From Seinonella peptonophila (GTDB lineage Bacteria > Bacillota > Bacilli > Thermoactinomycetales > Thermoactinomycetaceae), in the NCBI RefSeq assembly GCF_900129355.1, contig NZ_FQVL01000012.1, positions 27,246 through 91,245 on the forward strand: DNA of 64,000 nucleotides. Reading direction: 5' to 3'. The position numbers and the translations under genes were made by a program. Below the pieces are notes generated by a model. The model was not told the DNA's origin, did no database searches, and saw only the letters and a program-made list of their open reading frames with translations. Every line of letters begins with the position of its first letter. Within the stretch, counting starts at the first letter, position 1. Positions 36,432 through 44,653 of this stretch are shown piece after piece.

Positions 36432-36719
36432 CTACTGTTTACAACAGGGACAAGTGTCCCCAGACCCGTCCGGGTTGGTGCACTTGCATCCACAGTTGGT
36501 GCACAACTTCCAATTACCTTGGTGATTACATTGGCATTTGCAGCTGGCGGGCTTGCCGTCCACTTGCTGGATGTTCGTTGTGTTCACGGTCAAGCACAGT
36601 GGGCTGCTGCGGATGACCGATGAGGAGCTGTGTGACATTGTGGGCAGAATCACACCCGTTGAAGCGTACATGGGGTTGTTACCCTTCCCCATGTAAGGTA
36701 ACCTGTATGAGCTTTCCAA
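36432..36719 (-). CDS. Cys-rich small protein in GC-rich DNA (candidate modified peptide or metal-binding protein)
   Basis: The frame codes up to 95 residues. The last 37 hold 11 Cys in paired and single patterns (CKCQC, CTNCGCKC, CPCC), ending CCKQ. The N-terminal part is Cys-poor, Ser/Thr-rich (THSSSSVIRSS-like MSHSSSSVIRSS) and could be a leader. Starts are uncertain: TTG 36719 with GAGAGGG eight bases upstream, ATG 36692, or ATG 36671. An inverted repeat ACATGGGG/CCCCATGT encloses the latter start region. Codon use is GC-ending, unlike the host, resembling the 13.5-14.4 kb island. I know no family; metallothionein-like binding or a RiPP precursor are both guesses. Confidence 0.6.
   Translation of the reverse strand: MESSYRLPYMGKGNNPMYASTGVILPTMSHSSSSVIRSSPLCLTVNTTNIQQVDGKPASCKCQCNHQGNWKLCTNCGCKCTNPDGSGDTCPCCKQ
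36672..36698 (-). promoter_or_regulatory. Hairpin over the possible start sites of the Cys-rich gene
   Basis: ACATGGGG and CCCCATGT form a perfect 8-base-pair stem around an 11-base loop holding AAGGG. Two candidate ATG codons and a ribosome-binding-site-like GGGGAAGGG fall within it, so folding could limit initiation. A further GGAGGT stands at 36794-36799 on the minus strand, ahead of a 12-codon frame. Between 36800 and 37080 I see only AT-rich, promoter-like sequence. Confidence 0.4.
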
Positions 36720-37089
36720 AGTACCGCCCTCTCTGGTCAGACAGCTATCTTTTGAGCTGTATGGTGCATCCTACGATCCCCAACGAATATACCACCTCCA
36801 AATTGAGATCACTATAGTATTGTTGGGGTATAATATCTGAACCTACTATTAATATATAATAAAATAAATAAAAATTCATATATTATGAATTGCGAGTTGT
36901 TGGAAAAGCTCCATTTTGTTATGCCCACTCATCGTTGCTACGAAAATGCCACGCTATCTGTCATTCCAATAAGGTAAGACCTATAACAGAGTCTCAACCG
37001 ACCGAAAAAGAGTCCCTAGGGAACTCCTCCTTCAGCTGTTTCACTTATTTGCATCGTCAATCGGGTTTATCAACAGTCTAAGAAACCAT

Positions 37090-37308
37090 GTCTATCTAAA
37101 TTGTCCAAGAGCACTCCCACTTCTATAAGCGGTGAGGTAAATGGGACGTGGTTCGGTGTCCCCTTACGAAAACCAAGTGAAAGTAGGGAGCTTTTCAGAG
37201 CATATTTTGTTTTCATCGCAGGAACTGTGGGTTGAGCCTGCTAAGATAACCGGTCATTAGACTAGTGTTCGCAGAAATCTACCACCTCTACAGATGGTAG
37301 TAGTTCAA
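37090..37308. mobile_element. IS200/IS605-type non-autonomous relic with guide-RNA end (copy 2, internally deleted)
   Basis: This is a shorter relative of 6892-7237. Shared parts include GTCCAAGAG, the left hairpin (CTCCCACTT ... AAGCGG-T-GAG), ATGGGACGTGGTTCG, then a gap of about 130 bases, GAAAACCAAG, GAAAGTAGGGAGC, GCCTGCTAAGATAAC and the right stem ending GGTAGTAGTTCAA. Sequence similarity stops at TTCAAA. The right end supplies the stop codon of the neighbouring TetR gene. No transposase frame is present. Confidence 0.72.
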
Positions 37309-37913
37309 ATGGTTTCTTTTTGTAAACTTAATGCCTGAAAAAATAAAGTTTTGATCTGTTCAACAATTTCTTTTCTATTGTATCCTTTTTCTATTTGAAG
37401 AAACTGTAGCAGAGTAGGATTTAACATGGTAAGCAAAAAATGAGCAGTTAGTTCAGGCTTGATTCTTTCTCTTTCCTGTACAGTATATGCTTTCTTTATC
37501 AACATACTAACGGCTTCATGTAATATTTGATACAGTGGAGTCTTATAAAGAGAATCGGGTTTTTTCATATTCATCTGAGTCTGAATGGTACAAATGAGTT
37601 GGCGTTTCTCTTCTGTAAATTCTACAAATAGAAGTACCATTTTCTCTAAAATCCGTTCAATTGGAAGTGTTTGCTCTTGGGTCAATTCAGAAATACGTTC
37701 TTTCAACTTCGAAATATTTTCTTCCATTAGATCAATTCCGATTTCACCTAAATTGGTATAACGCCGATATAAAGTTGCCTGTCCGACACCTGCTGCTTTG
37801 GCAATTTGATGCATACTCACATTATTTGCACCATATTCATGAAAAAGTGTCCGTGCCGTTCTTAAAATAAGTGCTCTAAGCTCTTCAGAGTCTCTTTTAC
37901 CGACTTTGGGCAT
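37305..37913 (-). CDS. TetR-family repressor of the adjacent MFS pump
   Basis: This is a 202-residue repressor with the TetR helix-turn-helix at about residues 10-55 (LILRTARTLFHEYGANNVSM, IAKAAGVGQATLYRRYTNLGEIG), followed by an all-helical ligand domain. Start ATG 37913 follows GGAG by eight bases. It is divergent from the DHA2 pump gene, and two palindromes lie between them, so it very probably represses that pump and itself. Its stop codon TGA is made from the end of an IS605-type relic, so the natural C-terminus may have been altered by the insertion. Confidence 0.9.
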   Translation of the reverse strand: MPKVGKRDSEELRALILRTARTLFHEYGANNVSMHQIAKAAGVGQATLYRRYTNLGEIGIDLMEENISKLKERISELTQEQTLPIERILEKMVLLFVEFTEEKRQLICTIQTQMNMKKPDSLYKTPLYQILHEAVSMLIKKAYTVQERERIKPELTAHFLLTMLNPTLLQFLQIEKGYNRKEIVEQIKTLFFQALSLQKETI

Positions 37914-37988
37914 CAGCTTCACTCCTGACTGACTGAAATGTTAATCTATTAACCAATATTCTAACTTTCATTTATCAATAGAAAACAC

Positions 37989-38045
37989 TTGACCACCGGA
38001 CAATTGTCCGGTAAATTATTTATCTGTAAGGGACAATTGTCCGGT
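37989..38045 (+). promoter_or_regulatory. Pump promoter with two GGACAATTGTCC operators
   Basis: TTGACC (37989-37994) and TAAATT (38012-38017) are 17 bases apart, and the perfect 18-base palindrome ACCGGACAATTGTCCGGT (37995-38012) fills the spacer exactly. A second copy with the core GGACAATTGTCC lies at 38031-38042. The centres are 33 bases apart, about three helical turns. The divergent TetR protein is the expected ligand. Confidence 0.85.
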
Positions 38046-38151
38046 GTGCTTAAAACCAGTCTATCAGATATTACCACCATTTTATGCGGTAAGCATACAT
38101 AAGGTCAATCTTCCTCACCAATGGCTTTTGCATCAATAAGGAGGTTTATTC

Positions 38152-39615
38152 ATGAAGACAGAAACGATTCGATCGGAAGATTCACCTTTTACGATAAGAC
38201 AAATTCTACTTCCATTGATTGCTATCATTGTGGGAATGTTTATGGTTATTCTAGATGGGACTGCAATGAATGTTGCTCTATCTGGTTTAGTAAAAGATTT
38301 TAAAACTCCACTATCAACCGTCCAATGGACAGTAACAGGATATGCTTTGGCACAGGCAGCAGTCATTCCATTAGCGGGTTGGCTTTCTGATCGCTTTGGT
38401 GCTAAGAAAATATTCTTATTTTCAGTTACCATGTTTACGATTGGTTCTCTTCTATGTACTTTAGCAAATAGCATTGACCAACTGATTATTTTCCGAGTGC
38501 TTCAAGGACTTGGAGGAGGCATGGTTGCTCCCATTGCTATGTCATTTATCTACCGACTGAGTCCTCCCGATAAGGTTGGTTCCATTATGGGGATGATGGG
38601 TATTCCAATCCTTCTCGCCCCAGCGCTAGGACCTGTACTCTCTGGCTTTCTGATCGATTACGCAACATGGCATTGGATTTTTCTTATCAATCTACCTGTA
38701 GGTATTATTGCCATTATCATTGGGATACGCACGTTACCTAATATTGAACGTCAGTCAGTACCAGCGCTTGATCTATTAGGAATACTTCTCGCGCCACTTG
38801 CTTTTGCACTATTATCTTATGGAATTAGTGAAGGAGGAACTAACTGGTCTTCTTTTTCTACTCTCACAGGCATTACAGTTGGTGGTGTTGCATTACTTTT
38901 ATTTATCATTGTAGAACTTAGGAAAAAGCAGCCTTTATTAGAGCTTCGCGTTTTTCGGTCTGCTAATTTCTCTTGGGGAATTATCGTCCAATGGATATTG
39001 CAAATTGCTCTCTTTGGAACCTTTTTTCTTGTTCCATTACTGCTACAGGAAATACGTCATTATACGGCATTTGAAACAGGACTACTCCTGCTGCCCCAAG
39101 CGATTAGCTCAGCGATTATGATGCCTATTTCTGGTCGTCTATCTGATCGATTAGGAGCAAGACCTTTAGTGATTGGTGGATTAACTGTTGTATCGATTGC
39201 AACCTTTCTGCTTTCACATTTTGCAAACACAGATCAGATTGCCTATATTATTTTGCCACTGATTTTAATGGGCATGGGCATGGGTCTGTCGATGATGCCT
39301 TTAAATACACATATTTTACAAGCAGCTCCCCGTCATTTAGTGAGTCGTGTAACATCGCTGACCAATTCATTTCAACAGGTAATGAATTCACTAGCCATTG
39401 CAAGTTTATCGACCCTATTAGTCAGTCAAGCAAAGTATCACCTTAAACATGGAGATCTTACTCCCATCTCGGCTTCCATTCATTCTTTTGAGGATGTATT
39501 CTTTATTCAATCAATTGTTGCGCTCATAGGTGTACTACTTGCGTTCACTTTAAAGAAACCCAACAAACAAGTAGAGACCAACGTCCCCAAAGAAGAAATG
39601 CATCTTGGTATGTAA
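38152..39615 (+). CDS. MFS drug exporter, DHA2 (EmrB/QacA) type
   Basis: This proton-driven efflux pump has 487 residues and about 14 membrane segments. Motif A is GWLSDRFGAKKIF, motif C-like GIPILLAPALGPVLSGFL, and the N-terminal MVILDGTAMNVALSGL fits motif D1 of the DHA2 group. It is controlled by the divergent TetR protein through twin palindromes. A cytoplasmic tail rich in charged residues follows the last helix. Substrate is unknown; lipophilic drugs or quaternary amines are typical of the family. Confidence 0.92.
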   Translation: MKTETIRSEDSPFTIRQILLPLIAIIVGMFMVILDGTAMNVALSGLVKDFKTPLSTVQWTVTGYALAQAAVIPLAGWLSDRFGAKKIFLFSVTMFTIGSLLCTLANSIDQLIIFRVLQGLGGGMVAPIAMSFIYRLSPPDKVGSIMGMMGIPILLAPALGPVLSGFLIDYATWHWIFLINLPVGIIAIIIGIRTLPNIERQSVPALDLLGILLAPLAFALLSYGISEGGTNWSSFSTLTGITVGGVALLLFIIVELRKKQPLLELRVFRSANFSWGIIVQWILQIALFGTFFLVPLLLQEIRHYTAFETGLLLLPQAISSAIMMPISGRLSDRLGARPLVIGGLTVVSIATFLLSHFANTDQIAYIILPLILMGMGMGLSMMPLNTHILQAAPRHLVSRVTSLTNSFQQVMNSLAIASLSTLLVSQAKYHLKHGDLTPISASIHSFEDVFFIQSIVALIGVLLAFTLKKPNKQVETNVPKEEMHLGM

Positions 39616-39643
39616 AAAGTTGGCGATACTCGCCAGCTTTTTT
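39614..39643 (+). terminator. Terminator of the DHA2 pump gene
   Basis: AGTTGGCGA and TCGCCAGCT pair (one G-U) around TAC, followed by TTTTT. It starts at the pump stop codon. Confidence 0.88.
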
Positions 39644-39645
39644 AT

Positions 39646-39690
39646 TTCAATTAACTATACTAAAATAACATTTTAGTATAGTTAATTGAA
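39646..39690. repeat. Perfect inverted repeat upstream of the AraC-family gene
   Basis: Two 21-base arms (39646-39666 and 39670-39690, core AACTATACTAAAAT and ATTTTAGTATAGTT) pair perfectly with a 3-base spacer AAC. It lies 28 bases before the AraC-type start codon. It may be the operator of that regulator or a cruciform; no T-run follows, so it is not a simple terminator. Confidence 0.75.
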
Positions 39691-39718
39691 GCCTGATGAT
39701 GGGAGCGTAATGTTATAA

Positions 39719-40507
39719 ATGAGCCGATATGAAAAAGAAGTAACAGAAGTAATCACATATATACACCATCATCTAGATGAACCTTTAACACTTCCTTTAC
39801 TCGCGCGATTAGCAGGGTATAGTCCTTATCATTTTACTAGAATTTTCAAAAAGCAAATGGGACTATCACCGCTCTATTATATCTCCTCGTTAAGAATTGA
39901 AAGAGCAAAAAAATTATTGTTAGAAACAGATTTTACTGTTCGTGATATCGGATTAGAAATCGGACAGCAGAGCCTTGGCACATTTACCACCCAATTTACA
40001 AAACGCGTCGGTGTATCACCTGCTACTTTTCGAAAATCTTCTCAACTTGCTGACGGCTATTTCAAAAGCCTGCAACAACTGAAACAATGGGATATGCAAA
40101 ATCTATTATCCCAACCCACTAACCAAGTAAAAGGAACTCTAAAGGCAACACATCCTTTTAAAGGATTGGTCTTAATTGGGCTTTTTCCAAAACCGATTCC
40201 TGAGGGTCTCCCTTTATACGGAACTTTACTCTCTCAGCTAGAGAACTTTTGTTTTCAAAATGTTCAACCGGGAACCTATTATCTATTTGCTACATCTGTA
40301 GCTTGGGAAATGCAGATAGAAGACTTTTTATTGCCTAACCATACATTACGCTATCGACCAGTTGAAGCAATCATTGTAGAAGATAATCAATCCATTCCAC
40401 ATCAAGAAGTGATATTACGTCCACCTCAAGTCGATGACCCGCCTATTTTGATCTCTATTCCCTTATTGATGAAGAATTTCTTGTCAGGCCCATATGCTTT
40501 AATGTGA
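39719..40507 (+). CDS. AraC-family transcriptional regulator with C-terminal effector domain
   Basis: This 262-residue regulator has the two AraC helix-turn-helix motifs at the N-terminus (residues 1-105: LPLLARLAGYSPYHFTRIFKKQMGLSPLYYI and DIGLEIGQQSLGTFTTQFTKRVGVSP). The rest (110-262) is an effector-like region of unknown type, possibly GyrI-like or simply divergent. This order, DNA-binding domain first, resembles the MarA/Rob group. ATG 39719 follows GGGAGCG. The long inverted repeat just upstream suggests autoregulation. It lies downstream of the DHA2 pump gene, but a terminator separates them. Confidence 0.88.
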   Translation: MSRYEKEVTEVITYIHHHLDEPLTLPLLARLAGYSPYHFTRIFKKQMGLSPLYYISSLRIERAKKLLLETDFTVRDIGLEIGQQSLGTFTTQFTKRVGVSPATFRKSSQLADGYFKSLQQLKQWDMQNLLSQPTNQVKGTLKATHPFKGLVLIGLFPKPIPEGLPLYGTLLSQLENFCFQNVQPGTYYLFATSVAWEMQIEDFLLPNHTLRYRPVEAIIVEDNQSIPHQEVILRPPQVDDPPILISIPLLMKNFLSGPYALM

Positions 40508-40537
40508 GGACTCTGTGGTAGACAAGTGGCTGATTGG

Positions 40538-41383
40538 TTAAGATATATGTTCGCTTCCAAAGATTTTCATGTGATACATGACATTTTCCTTCATTGATTG
40601 TACAACATCATCTGTATACGAAAAATAATCTTGATAGGGTGTTCGTTTTACGTTTTGATTGATTCGTTGGATAATTTGACGAAATGAAGCGGTAGCCACA
40701 TTAATCTTACGAATTCCATGTCGAATACATTTTCGAAAATCGGCGGACTTGATCCCTGAACCTCCATGTAATACAAGAGGTTGTTTCACTTGTTGATCAA
40801 TTTCAATTAATCGATCAAATCGAAGTTGCGGCTCGGTTTGGTAGTTTCCATGAGCATTCCCAATCGCGATTGCTAAGGCATCGATCTGCGTTTGCGCTGC
40901 AAATTGTTTAGCTTCTGAAGTATTTGTTACCTGCATTTCAATATCTACAGAACCATCCTCACTACCACCGACTTGACCGATTTCTGCTTCTACAGTGGCT
41001 CCGTATGTCCGTGCCAAAGTAACAATCTCACACGTTTTTTCGATATTCTCAGCAAGCTTATAGTGGGAACCATCAAACATAACTGAGGTAAACCCCAAAT
41101 CAAGTGCTTGCTTGATTTTTTCTTGGGTTAAACCGTGATCAAAATGGACGGCAACCGGAACAGTGGCATTTTGTGCTGCATGAACCATTAAAGGACCCAT
41201 TAAGTGTAGTGGTGAGTGAGTGAGCCTCACTTCGGCTATTTGCAAAATCAATGGAGAGCGTAACTCCTCAGCTGCTGCAATCGCTCCCATAACCATCTCC
41301 ATATTGGCAACACTAAAAGCACCGACTCCATACCCTTCTAGCTCTGCTTGATCAAGAATTTCTTTCATTGTGACAAGTCCCAT
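40538..41383 (-). CDS. Class II fructose-bisphosphate-aldolase-family enzyme (IolJ/GatY-like)
   Basis: This zinc aldolase has 281 residues. It shows the family start GLVTMKEILDQAELEGYGVGAFSV, zinc ligands in VAVHFDHG, the segment SVMFDGSHY, VEAEIGQVGG, AIGNAHGNY, VLHGGSGI and KINVATA. ATG 41383 follows AGGGTGAG. In this setting, divergent from the PTS/iol gene cluster, the best role is that of IolJ: cleaving 2-deoxy-5-keto-D-gluconate 6-phosphate to DHAP and malonate semialdehyde. Tagatose- or fructose-bisphosphate aldolase activity cannot be excluded from sequence. Confidence 0.85.
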   Translation of the reverse strand: MGLVTMKEILDQAELEGYGVGAFSVANMEMVMGAIAAAEELRSPLILQIAEVRLTHSPLHLMGPLMVHAAQNATVPVAVHFDHGLTQEKIKQALDLGFTSVMFDGSHYKLAENIEKTCEIVTLARTYGATVEAEIGQVGGSEDGSVDIEMQVTNTSEAKQFAAQTQIDALAIAIGNAHGNYQTEPQLRFDRLIEIDQQVKQPLVLHGGSGIKSADFRKCIRHGIRKINVATASFRQIIQRINQNVKRTPYQDYFSYTDDVVQSMKENVMYHMKIFGSEHIS

Positions 41384-41695
41384 CCATCTCACCCTTTATT
41401 TTCTTGTTCTATGTCCATAGTCTGTGAATGATTTGTTATCGTACATTGAAATACTATCTTTTATATCATGAACGTTTCAATCAAGATGTGGAGAGTTGAA
41501 TCTCCAACACTCATAAACAGTTTCCACGATTTACTCCTGATCATCGAATTCACACTCCGATTCTTACCATCATGTGTAACACCATTGTAAACAACTGGCG
41601 TTTTTTATTATTTTATATGAAATGATACATATTTCTATGGATGGAATTGACTTGTTTTTCCGGAATTGACGACAAAAGTTGTACATTCAAACGAT

Positions 41696-41709
41696 TGAAA
41701 GCGCTCTAT
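41696..41709. promoter_or_regulatory. cre-like box in the divergent PTS/iol control region
   Basis: TGAAAGCGCTCTAT matches 12 of 14 positions of the cre consensus. It lies in the 400-base gap between the divergent aldolase and PRD-regulator genes, where CcpA control of a carbon pathway would be expected. The remainder of 41393-41776 is AT-rich with no gene. Confidence 0.5.
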
Positions 41710-41782
41710 TCCATCTGCTACCATATGTATACATCAAGATATTTACACCATATGCTTTGAAATTTCATCTTTCGGAGTGGTT

Positions 41783-43870
41783 ATGATGTCCTTGAATCTA
41801 CGCAGCTTACAAATCATTGAAGCCTTACTAAATGCAACGGACTACTTGAAGATCAGTCAACTTGCTGAAAAGATGCAAACATCTGAACGAAATATCCGAT
41901 ATAGCTTAAAAAAAACCGAAGAATTTTTAAACGATCATCACTTTCAAGTGCTTATCCGACATCATCGGAAAGGTGTTTTATTAAAAAAGACTCCGGAATT
42001 GATTGCTTTTTTAGCTGATTTTATGCAGCGTACGACGCCATATCAATACAACTACTCCAAGGAAGAACTGAGTAACTTTATTTTGCTTAAACTGCTTATT
42101 GAATCTCGTCCTGTATCAATTGCCTACTTTGAGGACCATCTGTATGTTTCTCGCACAACCATTCTCAACCACTTAAAAAAAATTGATTCGAATCTCTATC
42201 TTCAAGGAATGGAATTAAAAAACACACCGCGCTCTGGTTATCAGATAATCGGAAATGAGATCAACAAAACAACGATCTTTGCCAATGTATTTATTCAAAA
42301 CTTGAGTATCCGTGAATTCTATAACTTCATAGAAACGGAAACCAATACGTCGAAAGTGGGAGAATTGTTTCTATTCCATCTCTTCGAAATTGAATCGCTC
42401 CAGTTAGTAATGAAACTGGTACATCGATTGGAACAAAAACTAAAGATGGTCTTTGATGATCGTTCTTGCTTAATTTTGATTGTTTTCTTACTCAAATGGC
42501 TCAATGGAACCCATTTCTCTCTATCCAAGCAAACAATGATGGAAATCGATCAAAATGAGGCTAAAGCGATCAAAGAAACGATCGAACAGTCAGTCGGTAA
42601 AGTTTATGTCACGGACCAAGTGCTAATCCAATTGATTGAGCTGATTCATTCACTACGAAATCTACACACGGAACGAACCATTGACGCGCCATTGCAACAA
42701 ATCGTACAACAACTCTGTGTCGACATGTCTAAACGGTTTAACGTAGATTTCCTAAATGATTCACATTTAATCTCCTCTTTATCGTCACATATCGATGCGA
42801 TGATCCAACGTATTAGTAAAGGAATGAACTTAGAAAATCCTTTGTTTGATCAATTTACTCAGGAGCATGCAAACATTTTCGAAGCGACAAAACAGGCATC
42901 ACAATCTTTAGAAACCCTATTATCACTTCCATTTGATGATCATGAAATTTCATTTTTAGCGATTTACTTTGCTGCTTCACTGCAAAAAATCGAAGCCCAG
43001 AAGATGCGCAAACCTAAAATTCTTGTCGTCTGTGCAGAAGGCGTTGCAATCTCGAAAATGTTAGCCATTACGATTAAAAAGTTATTTGATATTGAAAGTG
43101 TAAAACCGATTGCTGTTCGTTCACTCACACAAGAGTTAATCCGATTTTATGATTTTGTGATCAGTACGGTTGATATCCCTGATATAGACTCCCATAAACT
43201 AATCAAAATTGATCGTTTGCTAGGAGCTAAAGAAATTGAACTGCTGAAAGAACGCTTTTCGCTCAATTTGGCAACAGAGCGGCGGAATAACGTCAATAAA
43301 CTAAATCAGATCATGGAGGTGATTAATGAAACGTGCCAGATTCATGATCTACATCGACTTCAATTTGCAATGCTCAAAATCTTAGTGAGTGAAACAGAAC
43401 CTGATCCAATGTATCAGAAACTCCCTTTTGATGTTACTTTTAACGAGACACTCGTTCAGGCACACGCTCATGCTGAAGATTGGCAAGATGCCATTCGACT
43501 AGGAACTCGATCTTTACTCGAACAAGGCTACATTGAATCGCGCTACCATAAAAAAATTATCGAAAACTTACAGACAATAGGTCCCTATATGGTGGTCGCT
43601 CCAGGTGTCATTCTTTCACATGCTGGACCTGATGACGGAGTACGAACCAATGCTTTTAGCATTGTCACCTTAGATCAGGGTGTTGATTTTGGAGACCCAT
43701 TGAATACCCCTGTCCAACTGATTTGGACATTAGCTTTGAAAGAGACGAAAAACGAACTACTCATTGAGAAAATCATGGAAGTCATCTTAGATCAGCATAC
43801 TGTCTCACAGCTGCTGTCAACCGATTCGGCTAATAAAATCTATACCATCATCCAACAACAGATTTTCTAA
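41783..43870 (+). CDS. PRD-containing PTS-controlled transcriptional activator (LicR/ManR/MtlR type)
   Basis: This 695-residue activator would sense PTS activity. Domains in order: two winged-helix regions (residues 5-60, ending SERNIRYSLKKTE; and 95-165, with VSRTTILNHLKKI), PRD modules (170-400, conserved His in KLVHRLEQ and ELIHSLRN), an EIIB-like domain (about 410-500, Cys in VVCAEGVAISK), and an EIIA-like domain at the C-terminus (550-690, His in LSHAGPDDGV). ATG 41783 follows GGAG by five bases. Phosphorylation of PRD and EIIA histidines would couple expression of the downstream PTS and iol genes to sugar uptake. Confidence 0.92.
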   Translation: MMSLNLRSLQIIEALLNATDYLKISQLAEKMQTSERNIRYSLKKTEEFLNDHHFQVLIRHHRKGVLLKKTPELIAFLADFMQRTTPYQYNYSKEELSNFILLKLLIESRPVSIAYFEDHLYVSRTTILNHLKKIDSNLYLQGMELKNTPRSGYQIIGNEINKTTIFANVFIQNLSIREFYNFIETETNTSKVGELFLFHLFEIESLQLVMKLVHRLEQKLKMVFDDRSCLILIVFLLKWLNGTHFSLSKQTMMEIDQNEAKAIKETIEQSVGKVYVTDQVLIQLIELIHSLRNLHTERTIDAPLQQIVQQLCVDMSKRFNVDFLNDSHLISSLSSHIDAMIQRISKGMNLENPLFDQFTQEHANIFEATKQASQSLETLLSLPFDDHEISFLAIYFAASLQKIEAQKMRKPKILVVCAEGVAISKMLAITIKKLFDIESVKPIAVRSLTQELIRFYDFVISTVDIPDIDSHKLIKIDRLLGAKEIELLKERFSLNLATERRNNVNKLNQIMEVINETCQIHDLHRLQFAMLKILVSETEPDPMYQKLPFDVTFNETLVQAHAHAEDWQDAIRLGTRSLLEQGYIESRYHKKIIENLQTIGPYMVVAPGVILSHAGPDDGVRTNAFSIVTLDQGVDFGDPLNTPVQLIWTLALKETKNELLIEKIMEVILDQHTVSQLLSTDSANKIYTIIQQQIF

Positions 43871-43991
43871 TCTTTTCTTAAGTCCTACTGAAAGAAGAAA
43901 TCACGTTGAAGATAGATTCATTTAGTGAAATAAAGATTTATGAAATGCACATGTCTTTAAAGTATAAAAACATTCATTAGGAGATTAAATC

Positions 43992-44300
43992 ATGGACGAA
44001 CAAATCCCTTTTCAAATCATCTCATATGCAGGCGATAGTTTTTCAAAAATGATGGAGGCACTGCAAGAAGCAAAACAAGGAAACTTTGATAAAGTCGACC
44101 CACTTTTTGCAGAAGCAGAACAACTATTACACAAAGCTCATCAGGTCCAAACCGATTTGATCGTCAAGGAAGCCAATGGTGAAAACAATGAATTCTCCGT
44201 CCTTCTCGTTCATGCACAAGATACATTAATGAACACTATCCTTAGCTCCACGCTTATTAAAGAACTAATTGAGGTCTATCAAAGGGGGCAACAAACATGA
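43992..44300 (+). CDS. PTS lactose/cellobiose-family EIIA component
   Basis: This is a 102-residue soluble phosphocarrier. The phosphorylated His is His74 in LLVHAQDTLM, followed by the conserved Asp77. The all-helical bundle resembles CelC/ChbA and LacF. It overlaps the EIIB gene by four bases, and the order IIA-IIB-IIC is followed by NagB-like and iol genes. It would accept phosphate from HPr and pass it to the EIIB below. The transported sugar is not known from this subunit; the family moves beta-glucosides, lactose and N,N-diacetylchitobiose. Confidence 0.93.
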   Translation: MDEQIPFQIISYAGDSFSKMMEALQEAKQGNFDKVDPLFAEAEQLLHKAHQVQTDLIVKEANGENNEFSVLLVHAQDTLMNTILSSTLIKELIEVYQRGQQT

Positions 44301-44647
44301 AAATAACTTTTCAACGTCTGCACATCTTACTTGTATGCAATCTCGGAGCTTCCACTGGTGTAATGGTAACCAAAATGAAAGAGATTGTTAAACAGAGTGA
44401 GAAACTAAAACCCATCGATATTGAAATCAAAGCGTACCCAGCAGGAGAGCTTGAAGAGCACATTCAAAACTTTGATGTCATTCTTGTCGGCCCCCAAATC
44501 AAACACCAATTTGCACAACTTTCCGAGATTGCCAAACGGTATAACAAACCGATAGAAGTCATCGATACTCAAGATTATGGCATGGTAAATGGTGGGAATA
44601 TTCTAAAATCAGCAATCCTGTTAAAACTACATGCAGAAGGGCAGTGA
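44297..44647 (+). CDS. PTS lactose/cellobiose-family EIIB component
   Basis: This 116-residue protein carries the phosphorylated Cys14 in LLVCNLGASTGVM, placed right after the first strand, as in CelA/ChbB. The following helix and the segment FDVILVGPQIKHQFAQL match the family fold. It starts inside the end of the EIIA gene and lies six bases before the EIIC gene, so all three are translated together. It is slightly longer than the common 100-105 residues because of an N-terminal extension (MKITFQRLH). Confidence 0.93.
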   Translation: MKITFQRLHILLVCNLGASTGVMVTKMKEIVKQSEKLKPIDIEIKAYPAGELEEHIQNFDVILVGPQIKHQFAQLSEIAKRYNKPIEVIDTQDYGMVNGGNILKSAILLKLHAEGQ

Positions 44648-44653
44648 TTAGAC

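Noticed and set aside
36571..36696. Plus-strand 41-codon frame (MFVVFTVKHSGLLRMTDEEL) opposite the Cys-rich gene
   Set aside because: It has no ribosome-binding site, and the terminator with a T-run is oriented for the minus strand. The protein-like look is probably an antisense effect of GC-rich codons, though I keep it as the main alternative.
37080..37318. Treating the flanking AAGAAACCAT/ATGGTTTCTT as terminal inverted repeats of a classical transposon
   Set aside because: Copy 1 at 6892-7237 lacks these flanks, and the shared similarity stops at TTCAAA, so the repeat lies outside the element.
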